From Elmis aenea (Eukaryota; Arthropoda; Insecta; Coleoptera; Elmidae): a stretch of 64,000 bases of DNA. Under the pieces are notes generated by a model that saw only the letters and a program-made list of their open reading frames with translations, made no database searches and was not told where the DNA came from. Position 1 is the first letter of the stretch. Every line of letters begins with the position of its first letter. The DNA lies in assembly GCA_947652605.1 (NCBI GenBank), contig CANTFG010000179.1, forward strand, positions 99,528 to 163,527. Direction: 5' to 3'. Below are positions 23,855-35,296 of this stretch, in pieces. The translations under genes and the position numbers were made by a program.

Positions 23855-24974
23855 TATAACCAAAATTGATAATTAACAGTTTTTCATTATAATACGTATA
23901 TATAATTTGCCTAAGCTCTGTATTTTTAAGTAGTGACATTTATTTTTAGAAGTATAACAATAACTTATGGAACAAAAATTTGTTTTATCAAAAATTAAAC
24001 TCGTAAACCGATTTCTAAGAACGAGATTCTATTCATTTACCAGTTAAATTTCAACGTGTTTGTGCCGTAAAATTTGTATTGCCTAAAAATATTTTAATAA
24101 CAATTCTTAATATGTTTTTTTAAATTCGTAATATGCTTATCTTCTAATAAAATATAAAAACAATTCAAGTTTTTCCTTTCACCGCTTTTTAAAAATCAAC
24201 AGCTTAATGCAATTTTTAACAATTTCAATATATTATTTTAACATTAGTAAGCATTTTTCATCATTTTTAAAAAAACATGTAAGTATTGTTAAGAATTAAG
24301 TTAGTAAACTATGTTTGTAAACTAAATATATAAAGAAAAACTTGTATAATAACAATAAAATAAATTTTAGCGCTAAGGATGCCGATAAAGAAAAATCGGC
24401 GAAACATTTAAGATCTTTTTTAAAAAAAAGAATTTTATAAAGAATAAACCTGTTTTGTAAACCGGCAACTTTCGTTTAATTTAACCTAATCAAGCAACAG
24501 GAGAAACCAACTTTATTAATTACTTGCTATGGCAAAGAATATAGCAATCACAACATATCGAATTACACAGCAATACTATTAAATTCTAATAAATGATACC
24601 GGATACCGAAATTCAGCAGACAATTGACATTTAATTAGTTGTTTTTTGTTTCTTTTTACATAAATAGCTTGATAAAAGGTGGGTAATAAACGATTTTGCA
24701 TTTGTGAGTTATTAATAAAAATAGAAATGGCAAGTAACATTTCATTGGAAAGAGAAAAAAACAAATTTCCATAGCCAACTTTACGGCCCATTAGAAAAAA
24801 GTAACAAAATTGATTTGATGAATAAAACAAAAAAGTTATAAGAGAAAAGAGAAATTCAAAATTTAATATTTTTTGCTATAACATCTGAAGTACGAGGAAT
24901 TTTGTACTTTTAAAAATATAAGGTAGCTCCTCTCATGATTCTTGCAATTTAAGCAAACCTGTATCTTTATAATA
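23855..24974. other. AT-rich interval with a hammerhead-like relic and palindrome fragments
   Basis: 24540-24950 is a degraded arm of the 14624 family (ACATCTGAAGTACGAGGAAT, GTAGCTCCTCTCAT). The rest shows no gene. Confidence 0.45.
24370..24410 (+). ncRNA. Degraded hammerhead-like motif
   Basis: CTAAGGA, stem GCCGAT/ATCGGC with an A-rich loop, then GAAAC. This is the order expected of a hammerhead core, but CTGANGA has become CTAAGGA, so the catalytic core is broken. Possibly another Penelope relic. Chance is possible. Confidence 0.3.
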
Positions 24975-26260
24975 CCGGGTGTAAATGAACTGTGGTACAC
25001 CCCCTTTTTTTTCTTTAGTTTTGATTTTAGATAAATGAAAATTTAGACATATGATATGTGCAAAAAAACGGGCTTTTTGAGCCGTTGCACACATTTGTTC
25101 CACTTCCGGTTTCGCCGGAAACGACCCCAACTTTGTTATTTTAAATGGAACACCCTGTACATTTCTACATTTTTGGAAAGAGGAAGCGATTTTGGATACA
25201 AATGCACTATTTTGGGTAATTTTTATAACCTCAAATTTTTTTTTAAACAAAATTTAGTTTTATATTAAGGGTGCCAGGACCTGCACAAATTGATTTTAAT
25301 TATGTCAACAATTGTCCAAAAAACGTTTTTGTAAATTTTAAATGACATTTAGGTTACTTTAATCGGCTTTGAAGGTTGCGGAATCGGTTTTTTGACAAAA
25401 AGTCAATTTTTTTAAATGGAACCATGCTGGTACTAGCGATTATTTAAATGGAACATCTTCTAGCAAATCCATGGATACCAATAACTTGTATTTTTATTAT
25501 GAGTCTGCTTCAAAAACTTAAAATTTTTGTAAAATTTATTAAGAGGTTCTGTTAATCGTAGTACACTGTGCATAACTACAACAAAACAAATGATTGTTGT
25601 TTTATGTTTAACTACTATAGTGATTTAATTAAAAAGTCCAAAAATGTTGGTAATCATTTTAACATAATTAGATTACTGCGATTAAGAGGATCTCTTAATA
25701 AATTTTCACAATAATTTGAAATTTTTAAAGTAGACTCTTAATAAAAATACAAGTTATTGGTATCGATAGATTCGTTAGAAGATGCTCCATTTAAATAACC
25801 GCTAGCACCAGCATGGTTCCATTTAAAAAAAATGACTTTTTGTCAAAAAACCGATTCCTCAACCTTCAAAGCCGATTAAAGTAACCTAAATGTCATTTAA
25901 AATTTACAAAAACGTTATTTGGACAATTGTTGACATAATTAAAAACAATTTGTGCAGGTCATGGCACCCTTAATATAAAACTAAATTTTGTTTAAAAAAA
26001 GTTTTTGAGGTTATAAAAATTAACCAAAATAGTGCATATGTATCCAAAATCGCTTCCTCTTTCCAAAAATGTAGAAATGTACAGGGTGTTCCATTTAAAA
26101 TAAGTTGGGGTCATTTCCGGTGAAACCGGAAGTGAAACAAATGTGTGCAACGGCTCAAAAAGACCGGATTTTTGCACATATCATATGTCTAAAATCTCAT
26201 TTATTTAAAATCAAAACTAAAGAAAAAGAAGGGGTTGTACCACACTTCATTTACACCCGG
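24975..26260. mobile_element. Palindromic element (CCGGGTGTAAATG ends)
   Basis: CCGGGTGTAAATGAACTGTG on the left matches the complement (CACACTTCATTTACACCCGG) on the right. The arms run about 600 bp and include an inner CCCTGTAC/GTACAGGG pair (25152 and 26080). Frames at 24933-25268 and 25992-26362 are mirror images of each other across the arms and not genes. Confidence 0.85.
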
Positions 26261-26272
26261 TATATATATGTA

Positions 26273-27966
26273 CAGGGTGTCCCCATTATCACCGCGAATA
26301 TTTTAAGTGGTGATAGAGGTACTCTTTCTAAGAAAAAATTTCAAGTAAAATTTTTTCCTTAAATAAAATGCTAAGCTGATATCAACACTTACTTGATTTT
26401 TTTACAATTCTGCATTTATAAGACTCTGTAGCCGAAAATATCAATTTTATCGTAAAATATCTTCAAGCTTTTTATTAGAGCATAAAATTCCCTACAAAAT
26501 TAGTTTTTTTAATTTTTTGTCTACAGGCAATGGTTTGAGAGTTATAAAGCAGTTTGTACAAAAAAATGTAAATAATGTACAAAATCTAATTGTTTCTCAG
26601 ACTTTGCAACCGCTTTATCTTTAAAACGAAAGGTTGTACAAAAAAACCGACGGCTCATTCCGGATAGCAAATTTTATGGGCTACAACTTTGGTCAAGTGA
26701 AGTTTTTTGAAAATCAAACCGATTTTCTGGAAAAGCTGAAAATAAGGAATAGAGTGCAGAAACAAAATTTCCTACAAATATTGTTTTGTATTTAAAAATG
26801 CTTTTAAAGAGAGTGCGATTACGTAATTGAATGATGGAGGTCATTTTGAACACTTATTGAAGTAATTTTGTAGTTAAATGTTAATTTATTGCGTCTAGGT
26901 GGATTTGCATTGTTTTGCATTTTATCGTTTTCGAAAAACAAAAACTCCCGGTAATAATGATATTTTGTATTTAACAATGCCATAGCATCGGCAACATTCA
27001 TAAAATTAGGTATCTCATCAGTTTCAAAGCTTTTTATGAAGTTTGAAATTCTTCAGAAAACCACCCCTTATCATTTTTTTTTAAGGAGCTAACGAGCAAA
27101 TTTAACAAAAAATTGTAAAATTGCATATAAATAAGTTATGCAAATTTTTATAAACGCCGCATATTTTTAACGAAACGTCGTAGAGCAAAACGGATGCCTA
27201 TTGCGGATAAGACATTTAACGGCCTACAACTTCGGTAAATATGTTGTTCAATAAAACTAAATGTATTATAGAAATGTTTATAATAGTGAAAAAGGTGATA
27301 AAAAAAACAACGATAAAATGCAAAACAATGCAAATCCATCTGGACGCAATAAAATTAACATGTAACCACAAAATTACTTCAATAAGTGTTCAAAATGATC
27401 TCCATCATTCAATTACGTAATCGCGCTCTCTTTAAAAGCATTTTTAAATACAAAACAATATTTGTGGGAAATTTAGTTTTTACACTCTGTTCCTTATTTT
27501 CAGCTTTTCCGAAAAATCTGTTTGATCTTCCGAAAATTTCACTTGAACAAAGTTGTAGCCCATAAAATTTGCTATCCGGAATGGTCCGTCGGTTTTTTTG
27601 TACAACCTTTCGTTTTAAAGATACAGCGGTTGCAAAGTCTAAGAAACAATTAAATTTTGTAAATTGTTTAAATTTTTTTGTACAAACTGCTTTATAACTC
27701 TCAAACCATTGCCTGTAGATAAAAAATAAATAGAGCTAATTTTGTAGAGAATTTCATGCTCTATTAAAAAGCTTGAAAGTATTTTACGATAAAATTGATA
27801 TTTTCGGCTACAGAGTCTTATAAATGCAGAAGTGTAAAAAAATCAAGTAAGTGTTGATATCAGCTTAGCATTTGATTTTAGGAAAAAATTTCACTGGAAT
27901 TTTTTTCTTAGAAAAAGGTCCTCTATCACCACTTAATATATTCGCGGTGATAACGGGGACACCCTG
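26273..27966. mobile_element. 1.7 kb palindromic CAGGGTGTCCCC element
   Basis: Left CAGGGTGTCCCCATTATCACC and right GGTGATAACGGGGACACCCTG bound arms of roughly 800 bp (shared GGTTGTACAAAAAAACCGAC, TGAATGATGGAG). A 30-bp relic of another family end (CCATGCTGGAAATGTTATCT) follows at 27973. No transposase was seen. Confidence 0.85.
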
Positions 27967-28037
27967 CATATCTCCATGCTGGAAATGTTATCTGGGACAC
28001 TGTTTAGATAAATAAAATCATTGAAATGCAACTTATG

Positions 28038-31000
28038 TTAAACCAGTATTCCCGGTTTGCAAGTTTTATGTTTTAGACAAGTATCCCAGCAACATTTGCT
28101 TTTTCTTTGAGAATGGTTTATAACACATTGCTCGTCAAATTGGCATGGCGTTGGGCTGCTGCTTCTCGAGATGACACATTTTCTGTCTATGGGGTCAACT
28201 GGACACATCCATTGTTTAGAGGGTGCTTTATCTAGAAGAAAAAACAACACATTAACCTTTAAGCTAAGGCCGCACTGCGGAGGTAAGATAGTAGATTGTA
28301 AGTTGTAAGGCTTGCTTATTTTAATTTTTTCACTTAACCCTCTGTCTACCAAACGGGTCCAATGGACCCGTTCCGAAGCTAATGCTGTGTGTATTTAAAC
28401 TCCTAACATTTTGGGACTTGTTTTCCTAATTTTCATTGAAAGTTTTTTTTACAATTATACATTTTTTTAATACAAAATTTCTACCGCCAACTACTACGCG
28501 GGTCCACTGGACCCACATGTTTAGGCATAGCACGTATCGCACGCATTTAGGGGATTCCCAGATGTTTTGGGTTTTCTTATCTTCTTGCAGAATATATTTT
28601 ATTGATGCAGCCAGTATAGATTGTGAAACGAGAGAAAAAAATCAAGGCGAAAATGTAGTAAAACGATTGGTAAGAGATATTGAGAATTCAGGACGAAATA
28701 TTACCTGGGACAATTTTTTCACCTCCTATTCGCTTGCAACCCATTTATTATCAAAAAAGCTAGCCATGATAGGGACGATTCGTAAAAACAAACAAGAGCT
28801 GCCTAATTGCTTTACAAACCCAAAAAATCGTGAAATTTATTCTACACTTTTTCGTTTTCAAAATTACAGAATGATTCTTTCGTACTGCCCGAAAAAGGTA
28901 AAAACTGTGACACTTCTTAGTACTCTTCACAGTAATAAGATAATAGTCAATGGGACCAAGAAGACACTATGGACCAGATGACTAGAGCATACAGTGTGAA
29001 AATAAAGACAAGAAGATGGCCACTTACTGTTTTCTACAACATGATCGACATAAGTGTAATGAACGCTTTCATAGTTTGGTTATCTCTTAACAGAAATTGA
29101 CAAAAAATTACGTAAGAGGAGAAATTTTATTATAGCATTAGGTAAGCTGAGACCCATGGGGAAAAATAGAAAGTCCTCAAGCATCTACCAGCGGTCAACT
29201 TAAGCCTCCTAAAAAGAAGAACTGTTGCAGCATTTGTCTATCGAAAAAAGATAGAAAAACTAGAACAATTTGTGAGAAATGTAAAAACTAAACAAAATAA
29301 ATTAATATTTAAAAACATTATGTAAATTATATAACAATACATAACGTACAGGAGGGTAACAGGTAAAGAAAGTACGATACTTTACATAAGGTCCATTGGA
29401 CCCAGGACGGTAGTTATGCATAGTTTTTTTGCGGTAGACAGAGGGTTAAATACAACACTGAAAACCGTATAATGCTCCCTAAATTAATGTCAATTAGCAG
29501 TAATGACGTAAATATTTTTTAAATCTTACCTGAAATAGTTGTAGGGAAAGTAGTAGTAGAAGAGATAGTATTGGAAGCGGTAGTACTAGTAGGAGTTGGA
29601 GAACTGGAGGTTGTGGTTTTTGTAGTATCTGTAACAAATGAGTTTATGTACACGATATTCTAGAAACCATTACTCTACTATTAGGGGCGTCGCTAGCACA
29701 AAGGCAAATCAGGCACCGCCTAAGGGCGGTCTTTCGCAGAGGTGGCAAAATTTATAATCATAATAATTGAAAAGAAAAAAATGAAAGAGTTGTGCGATTG
29801 TTTTTTACCCCCTTAAAAAAGTACTAGACCTTTCTTGTTCGTCAGTAAATTTTAATGACAACGCCGGGAAGGGGGCATTAAAAACTTTGCCAGATGGCTT
29901 CGATTACCACTTTTATTATCTTGTTTGTTTTTAAAAATAACTATAATTATACAGGGTGATCTTTAAATATTGCAAAAAACTTTGGAAGGTAAAGTAACAA
30001 TATGAATAAATAATTATTAATAAAATCAATTACATCAAAGTTATGTATTCTCGAATACTATTACTGACTTTTAAACGATTGTGGATAGTTTAAAATTAGA
30101 GTATGTCTTTTAACTTAAATTTGTTTAGTCAGTGTCTTGTTCAAGCAGCTCTTAAAGCGTTAGTTTAACAACAATAATTCATAAATCAAATCTGTTTATA
30201 TTTAAAGGATATAATTAGAAGTGGAATAAAGGTGATTGACTTATTACGTAAGCAGGTGGCCAGACGCATTTGTAATAAGTGACACCATAAATCGTTAGCA
30301 CTTGGGTTAAAGGGATGCACGGTCGACTAACGAAAGTATCGATTTAATTGATATTAAAATATTGTACAAAAAAAAAACACATTCTTAAGGGAATCTCTGC
30401 TAGACAAAGAAATGGGTCATGACCTTTGTTATATTGTATGAAATTTACGTAGATTTTAAAAACAGGTTGATTTTTGTAAATTATTAGCATACATGTAACT
30501 ATAGTATACATACAGGGTGCCCATTTTTCTAACCTGTTGTATGGGTAACTCTGTTAATATTAGAGATTCAGAAACGTTTAAATTAGCAAATTTGTGCAGA
30601 ATTTAATGGAAAATCTGATGCCATTTTCAAATTTGACCTATGTCATCAACTTTTTGAAAGAGGTCGATTTTTTGAAACTTGAATAATTCCGTAGCCATAT
30701 GAGTTGGAACAAAAATAAAAATTGGCTTTTATAGACATTTTTACGTAGATTTTAAATATGTTAACGAAATTTTCATAGCACTCTCGATTTCCGGGTTATA
30801 GCACAAACTTGCATTTTTTTAAATGGAAGTCATAGTTGGCTGTGGCCTTATTAATAAGGTTATTTTTTTTCTCGTTTCAATGATATAAGGTTTGTTATGC
30901 TTTACTCTTGTAGTTTTTCTTTAAATAAGCAAAAATAATTTTACATGTTCACAGCCTACTAATAGATGGGAGTAATCCCGTGTTGATGTTCTTTTTTTTC

Positions 31001-33007
31001 GATGTCACAACAACAAATAAAATCATCCGAAGTCCATCCCCTCTCAATGCATGCAATTAATTAACAGATTAACAAATGACTCAACTTTGTTTTACTCCCT
31101 TTAATATCACCCGCGCTAAGGTGTTTCACAACCAGGGCCGGTCAAGTGGGGGGGTGTAATGGGCGCAACGCACCCGGGCCCCCAACGTAGAGGGGGTCCC
31201 AAAACAGCAAACGTTAAAAAATAATTTATCAGTTGTATAGAAAAGAAATCTTTAAAAAAATATTAAAAACTAATGAGAAGCAACAGTTGTTTAAAAAGGG
31301 CAGAAACAGTTCAAATTGTACGGGCCATAATATCGTGTTTGAAATGGAAAGCGAAAAAAAAAATTAAAACAAAATAAACACAAGAGGATAATAATAAATT
31401 ATAAGCTTCAAAGACATAACAGAATCAGCTTTTTTATCATCAAAGTCAGAGCATCACGTTGGTACTTAACATTTAAAATTATTGAATTCGAAAGTAAACA
31501 ATTTTTCAAGGATTAAGGATTAAGGACTAGGTAGAAGTGCAAAAATTTCTCCCCATCGTATATGAAAAATACAAACCTGTTTTTTTTTCGATGAGATAGG
31601 TAATGGTGAAACTTTAGATGACACTGTAACAAATTTTTGTTTTTTTTTTGTTTTGTGTCCTGATCGACACCTTGATTTCTCAAATAGACGAACGATTTAA
31701 GTCAATACCTTAAATTTTGAAATTATATAATACTGATTTTTTTGTTAAAGAAACTTGTTCACCTGAACTAAACTGAAAAATATGTAGGTAAATAAATTTT
31801 ACAATTTTTTTTTGAATATTTTAAATGAGAAAGAAGTTATAAACGAAGTTTTTTAATATTAAATATAATAGTATTAAAATCCTTATTTTAAGATCAAACC
31901 ACTAATCTGCTTTAATTTATCCGAAAAATTATGTATTATTAATTTTTACCCAAGATGCACTTAGAATTTATGGTACTCTTCTGGTCACTGTGGTCAGTGC
32001 AGATCGCTCGTCTAGTAAATTAAAATTATTTAAAACATACCTCAGATATACAATTTCTCAAGAGAAACGTAATTCTTTAGCAATATTATCCATGAAAAAT
32101 AAAACAGTTACAACGACAAACTTTAAAGATACAATTGAAAAATGGGCTGTTCAAAAACTGATGTCTCATAAAATTTAAAAAAAAAAAAAAAATATTGTGG
32201 TTTTGTTGTGTTGTAATAAAAACTTATTGTTGCTAATAAACTTATTATGTACTGCAGTAAATATCAACTCGAAATATTGGATATAGGAACGTATATGTAT
32301 ATCTGATTATTTAAATTTTATTAGTTCAATGTAAAGATTTCCCAAAACAAATTTTTGTACCCGGCCCCCGACATATAGATGTCCGGCCCTGTTCACAACA
32401 AAGTGACAGTAAAACACATTTTTCTTAACTCCTTCCCTTGTTTGTTATCGGCGCGGACAGATTTCACAAGATCAGTGCGGAACAACTTTAAAAAAAAAAA
32501 GGAAAAACGGCAAACCGACCCTGGGGGACCGGGACACCAGGACATAACCTAAAAATGGTGTAACTCTTTAAAAAAAAAAGTAAAGTTTAAAGGTAACGTA
32601 TTTAAAAACTACGGTTTTATAAGAGAGCGATTAAAATTATCGAACACTATGAACCATAAATTTTAATATTTTGAATAATAGAGTGACGTTTTGTCTAAGG
32701 TTTGAGCGCCGCAACGCAAAAATCTGGTGATAAATAATAAGCACAATAGCCTTTTTTGGGCCATTCTATATTTCAGCGCTCTTATTACGGTAATAAAAAA
32801 ATATCAGGGGAAAACAAAATTCATACCTGGTGTTTCTGGTAAGTTTGGCACAACAATGATTATTTCTGGTATTATATAAAATTGTTGATCCATTTGTTCA
32901 CAACAATACGTATATACGCTTTTATGATCCCAGCACCATTGCGTACAGGTTGGATTAGCTTTGGAAAATATTGCCAGGTATGCAAGCACTAAAAGTGTTT
33001 TTAACAT
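28038..33007 (-). CDS. Gene B: secreted crustin-like WAP protein, 3 exons
   Basis: Exons on the minus strand are 33007-32827, 29628-29530 and 28231-28038, all joined in phase 1 with GT/AG sites (157 aa). Exon 1 gives a signal peptide (MLKTLLVLAYLAIFSKA) and a Cys-rich motif CTQWCWD...YTYCC. Exon 2 is a 33-residue Thr/Ser/Pro-rich linker, probably O-glycosylated. Exon 3 is a full WAP domain: MCPVDP, C, C-QFDEQ-C, KSKCC, DTC, TCKP. Signal plus YCC-type motif plus WAP is the crustin order; such proteins are secreted and in other arthropods antimicrobial or antiprotease. An in-frame upstream Met at 33055 exists, but the Met at 33007 gives the better signal peptide. The introns hold a piggyBac remnant (opposite strand), a hAT remnant and a one-arm palindrome. 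The function is inferred from family. Confidence 0.85.
28338..29445 (+). mobile_element. piggyBac element remnant in gene B intron 2
   Basis: TTAA at 28334-28337 and 29446-29449 flank ends CCCTCTGTCTACC and GGTAGACAGAGGG. At about 1.1 kb it is far shorter than an autonomous element. It encodes only the C-terminal half of a transposase, on the strand opposite gene B. Confidence 0.85.
28605..29292 (+). pseudogene. piggyBac transposase, C-terminal fragment
   Basis: The open stretch to 28981 contains QGENVVKRLVRDIENSGRNI, then TWDNFFTS with the second catalytic Asp, then LLSKKLAMIGTIRKNKQELP. After frameshifts, matches resume: TRAYSVKIKTRRWPLTVFYN, then the cysteine-rich tail NCCSICLSKKDRKTRTICEKCKN near 29219-29290. 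The N-terminal half with the first Asp (VDE) is missing. The family's DDE-type nuclease with a C-terminal zinc-binding tail is clear, but this copy is dead. Confidence 0.8.
29690..30512. other. Gene B intron 1; interspersed repeats, no gene
   Basis: 29683-29900 resembles a mobile-element end (GGGGCGTCGCTAGC, CCGCCTAAGGGCGG). 30013-30155 is the inverted copy of the repeat at 7752-7885. Confidence 0.45.
30513..31010. mobile_element. One-arm copy of the 9085 CAGGGTGCCC palindrome
   Basis: CAGGGTGCCCATTTTTCTAA and the following 480 bp match the left arm at 9085-9600, ending at the same TTTTTTTTCGATGT string. The right arm is absent. Confidence 0.75.
31133..32391 (+). mobile_element. hAT element remnant with 8-bp target duplication
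   Basis: Ends CAGGGCCGG and CCGGCCCTG are flanked by TTCACAAC on both sides (31125-31132 and 32392-32399). It lies in intron 1 of gene B. A transposase tail is encoded near the right end; the rest is internally deleted. Confidence 0.85.
31963..32178 (+). pseudogene. hAT transposase C-terminal dimerisation tail
   Basis: The 62-aa open stretch from 31990 reads SADRSSSKLKLFKTYLR, then SQEKRNSLAILSM. The family motif is SAERSFSKLKLIKTYLRSTM.QERL..LA.LS. The preceding bases add LLVTV in another frame. Only the last part of the hAT dimerisation region remains. Confidence 0.75.
32392..32826. other. Gene B intron 1, exon-proximal; nothing recognised
   Basis: AT-rich intron sequence between the hAT duplication and the donor of exon 1. 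Confidence 0.4.
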
Positions 33008-33439
33008 ATTGTATATTCTTAGGGTAGTAAACAAGTGAACTATATTACGCTTCAAATGTTTATCTTAAAGGTCATTAAAACGATGAAGTAACGAAAGGTT
33101 AAGATTGTGAAATATTAAATCGTCTCACAATAATTAACCATGAACTAATAAAGTTTTGGTATCTAGATTATCGTTGCGAAATTGAGAGCAAACGATTCTT
33201 TGTTTATAAATTTGAAATCATGTCCCTATTAACAGTATTTTTATTGCACTTTTTATTTAAGTTGAGTTAAGTATACAGGGTGGACCAAATACGAATGTTT
33301 TACGGGGTACCTATCTCGATTACCGTAATAGTTAGCGAACATCTGATAGCGCTCTCTTGTGCAATTATTTTTATATCGCTTTCCATTTTGGCACCACAGA
33401 CAAAAAATCAAATTTCATAATTTTTGAAGATTGACTGTA
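33008..33439. promoter_or_regulatory. 5' flank of gene B; no clear promoter element
   Basis: No convincing TATA box or NF-kB (kappaB-type) site was recognised. At 33276 a CAGGGTGGACC terminus marks another palindrome-family end, apparently cut by the LINE that follows. Confidence 0.3.
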
Positions 33440-34341
33440 TTATTTACTATTTCCACGGAGGTGGTCCCCTTTCGGGTTCCTGTACTGCGACCTATTGGTC
33501 TATTTGTCTATTGTAGTCCCTTATAGAGGTCTGTGTCTTTGAAAAACTCCAGGATTTTCTTTAAGGGTGTTTTGCTTAACTCTTCTTGGTTGGCTTTTTC
33601 CATCCCTAGAAGTCTACGCCTATAGGGTGTAAATCATTCACACTGGCATATTACGTGATGGGGAGTTCCTTTTTCTACAACACATCCTGCATATATCGGT
33701 CTGAGAGCCCTATTATGTAGAAGTTTGTTTGGCCTACAGTGTCCTGTGAGCTGTGATCAATCCTGTGGTTGCTCTGATGTCTGCTCTGCTCAGCCTGAGC
33801 ATTTCTTCTGTCTTTTCGTTCGAGACCATTGACAGGAAAGCCTTAGAATGGGCTTGTATTGCAACTTTTTTCCAATGAGCATTATGCCCTTGTATTACTA
33901 TTTCATTAAGACACCGGTTAGCTGTACCATAGGATATAGGATGTATCAACTGCGGGTTCTGGTTCGAAGATAAATGTCTAGCTGCTAATTTTGGTTAGGC
34001 GATCTGCCTTCTCGTTCCCTGGTATATTAGTGTGCCCTGGGCACCATACCAGTTTAACATTATTCCTGCTTTCTAGCACGTTGACGGCCCGTATGCAGTT
34101 CAGAACAAGTCCTGAGTTTATTTCCGACGAGCCAAGATCTTTTAACGCTGCTTGGCTGTCTGACACTATAAAGATTCTTTTATTATTAAAATCTCTTTCT
34201 AATAGTGTTTCTGCTCACAAGTGCATAGCGTACTCTTTGGCTTGAAATATGGTTGCACAGGCACACTGTCTAAGGCAGGGGTGCCCGCGGGCGGTTTATT
34301 ATGCGCCCGCGACACGATTCCCGGTAAATTAAAATAATTTT

Positions 34342-34770
34342 TTTGTGCGATCGCACCAGAAACAGCTGTTTGACGGACGCGTTAGCAACCATAAAGTACT
34401 GCATTACCGGCGTTATCCTTAGCAACGGCCTAAAAAGTTACTTTTCAGGCCGTTACCCTTAGCAACAGCCGAAAAAGTAACTTTTACGGCCGTTGCTAAG
34501 GAGAGGGCCGGTAGTACAGTACATACGCAATCATCTGTCAGTGACAGAACGTCACGTAGTTTCTAACCTATAATTTTGAAAATTACTAAAAATTTAAATT
34601 GTTTTTAATTCGATCGCACAAAAAATGTAATATGCACCTCGGCCAAAACGTACTTTTTCGGCCTTGCCTGTTTGCTGGCCTCGACTACGTCTCGGCCAGC
34701 AAACCAGACGCGGCCGAAAAAGTTACACTTTTTGGCCTTGATACATAAATAACTCGAACGTATATTAATT
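34342..34770. mobile_element. Nested MITE, also present at 42176-42562
   Basis: TTTTTTGTGCGATCG and CGATCGCACAAAAAA form the inner ends (to about 34627). A second part has the palindrome TTTGCTGGCC...GGCCAGCAAA and CGGCCGAAAAAGTT. Shared landmarks with the second copy are AAACAGCTGTTTGACGGACG and CCGTTGCTAAGGAGAGGGCC. It interrupts the hAT coding region. Confidence 0.7.
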
Positions 34771-35237
34771 ATCTAACAAAATTAAATAATGAGTTTAATA
34801 AAAGATTTAACCAATTTGACGACTTGGAACCGATTTTATTTTTCTTTCAAAATCCTATGATTAATGTTGACATAACTACTTTAAGTGCAGAAATAAATAG
34901 ATTTTATACAACAAATTTAGAAAATTTAGAATTGAAAATTGTAGAATTACAAAATGACGTCGCTTTAAAAGCTATGAACATGGACAACAAATTTTGGAAA
35001 TTAGTTGAAGCACGTAAATATCCAATTTTAAAAAATTGTGCACTGAAGCTAAAATCATTTTTTGGATCAACTTACTTAAGTGAAGCCACATTTTCTTCAA
35101 TGCAATTTATTAAAAATAAGTTTAGATCACGTCTTACGGATGAAAATTTGAATGACAGTTTAAGAGTGGCAGTATCAAATTACTGCCCTGATTTTGAAAA
35201 ATTATGCCAACAGATACAGTCTCAACCTTCTCATTAA
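34758..35237 (+). pseudogene. hAT transposase C-terminal domain (ZBED5/FAM200-like)
   Basis: An open frame runs from just after the nested MITE to TAA at 35237. It contains LTKLNNEFNKRFNQFDDLEP, then FWKLVEARKYPILKNCALKL, then FGSTYLSEATFSSMQFIKNK and RSRLTDENLNDSLRVAVSNY. This is the hAT dimerisation domain of the ZBED5/FAM200-type group. No proper start exists; the N-terminal BED finger and catalytic core are missing, probably lost with the MITE insertion. The surviving part has no internal stop, so the element is relatively young. Confidence 0.82.
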
Positions 35238-35296
35238 CAAATAATAATTGACCATGTGTTATGATATAACACATGATCAATTATTATTTGTTAACA
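35233..35296. repeat. Perfect-type hairpin at the hAT stop codon
   Basis: TTAACAAATAATAATTGACC... and its complement GATCAATTATTATTTGTTAA pair with arms of about 30 bases around TGTTATGATATAACA. It starts inside or just at the stop codon, so the transcript would end in a long stem. Confidence 0.85.

Noticed and set aside
25056..26362. Several 60-105 aa frames on both strands
   Set aside because: The frames near 25.1 kb and 26.1 kb are mirror copies produced by the palindrome arms.
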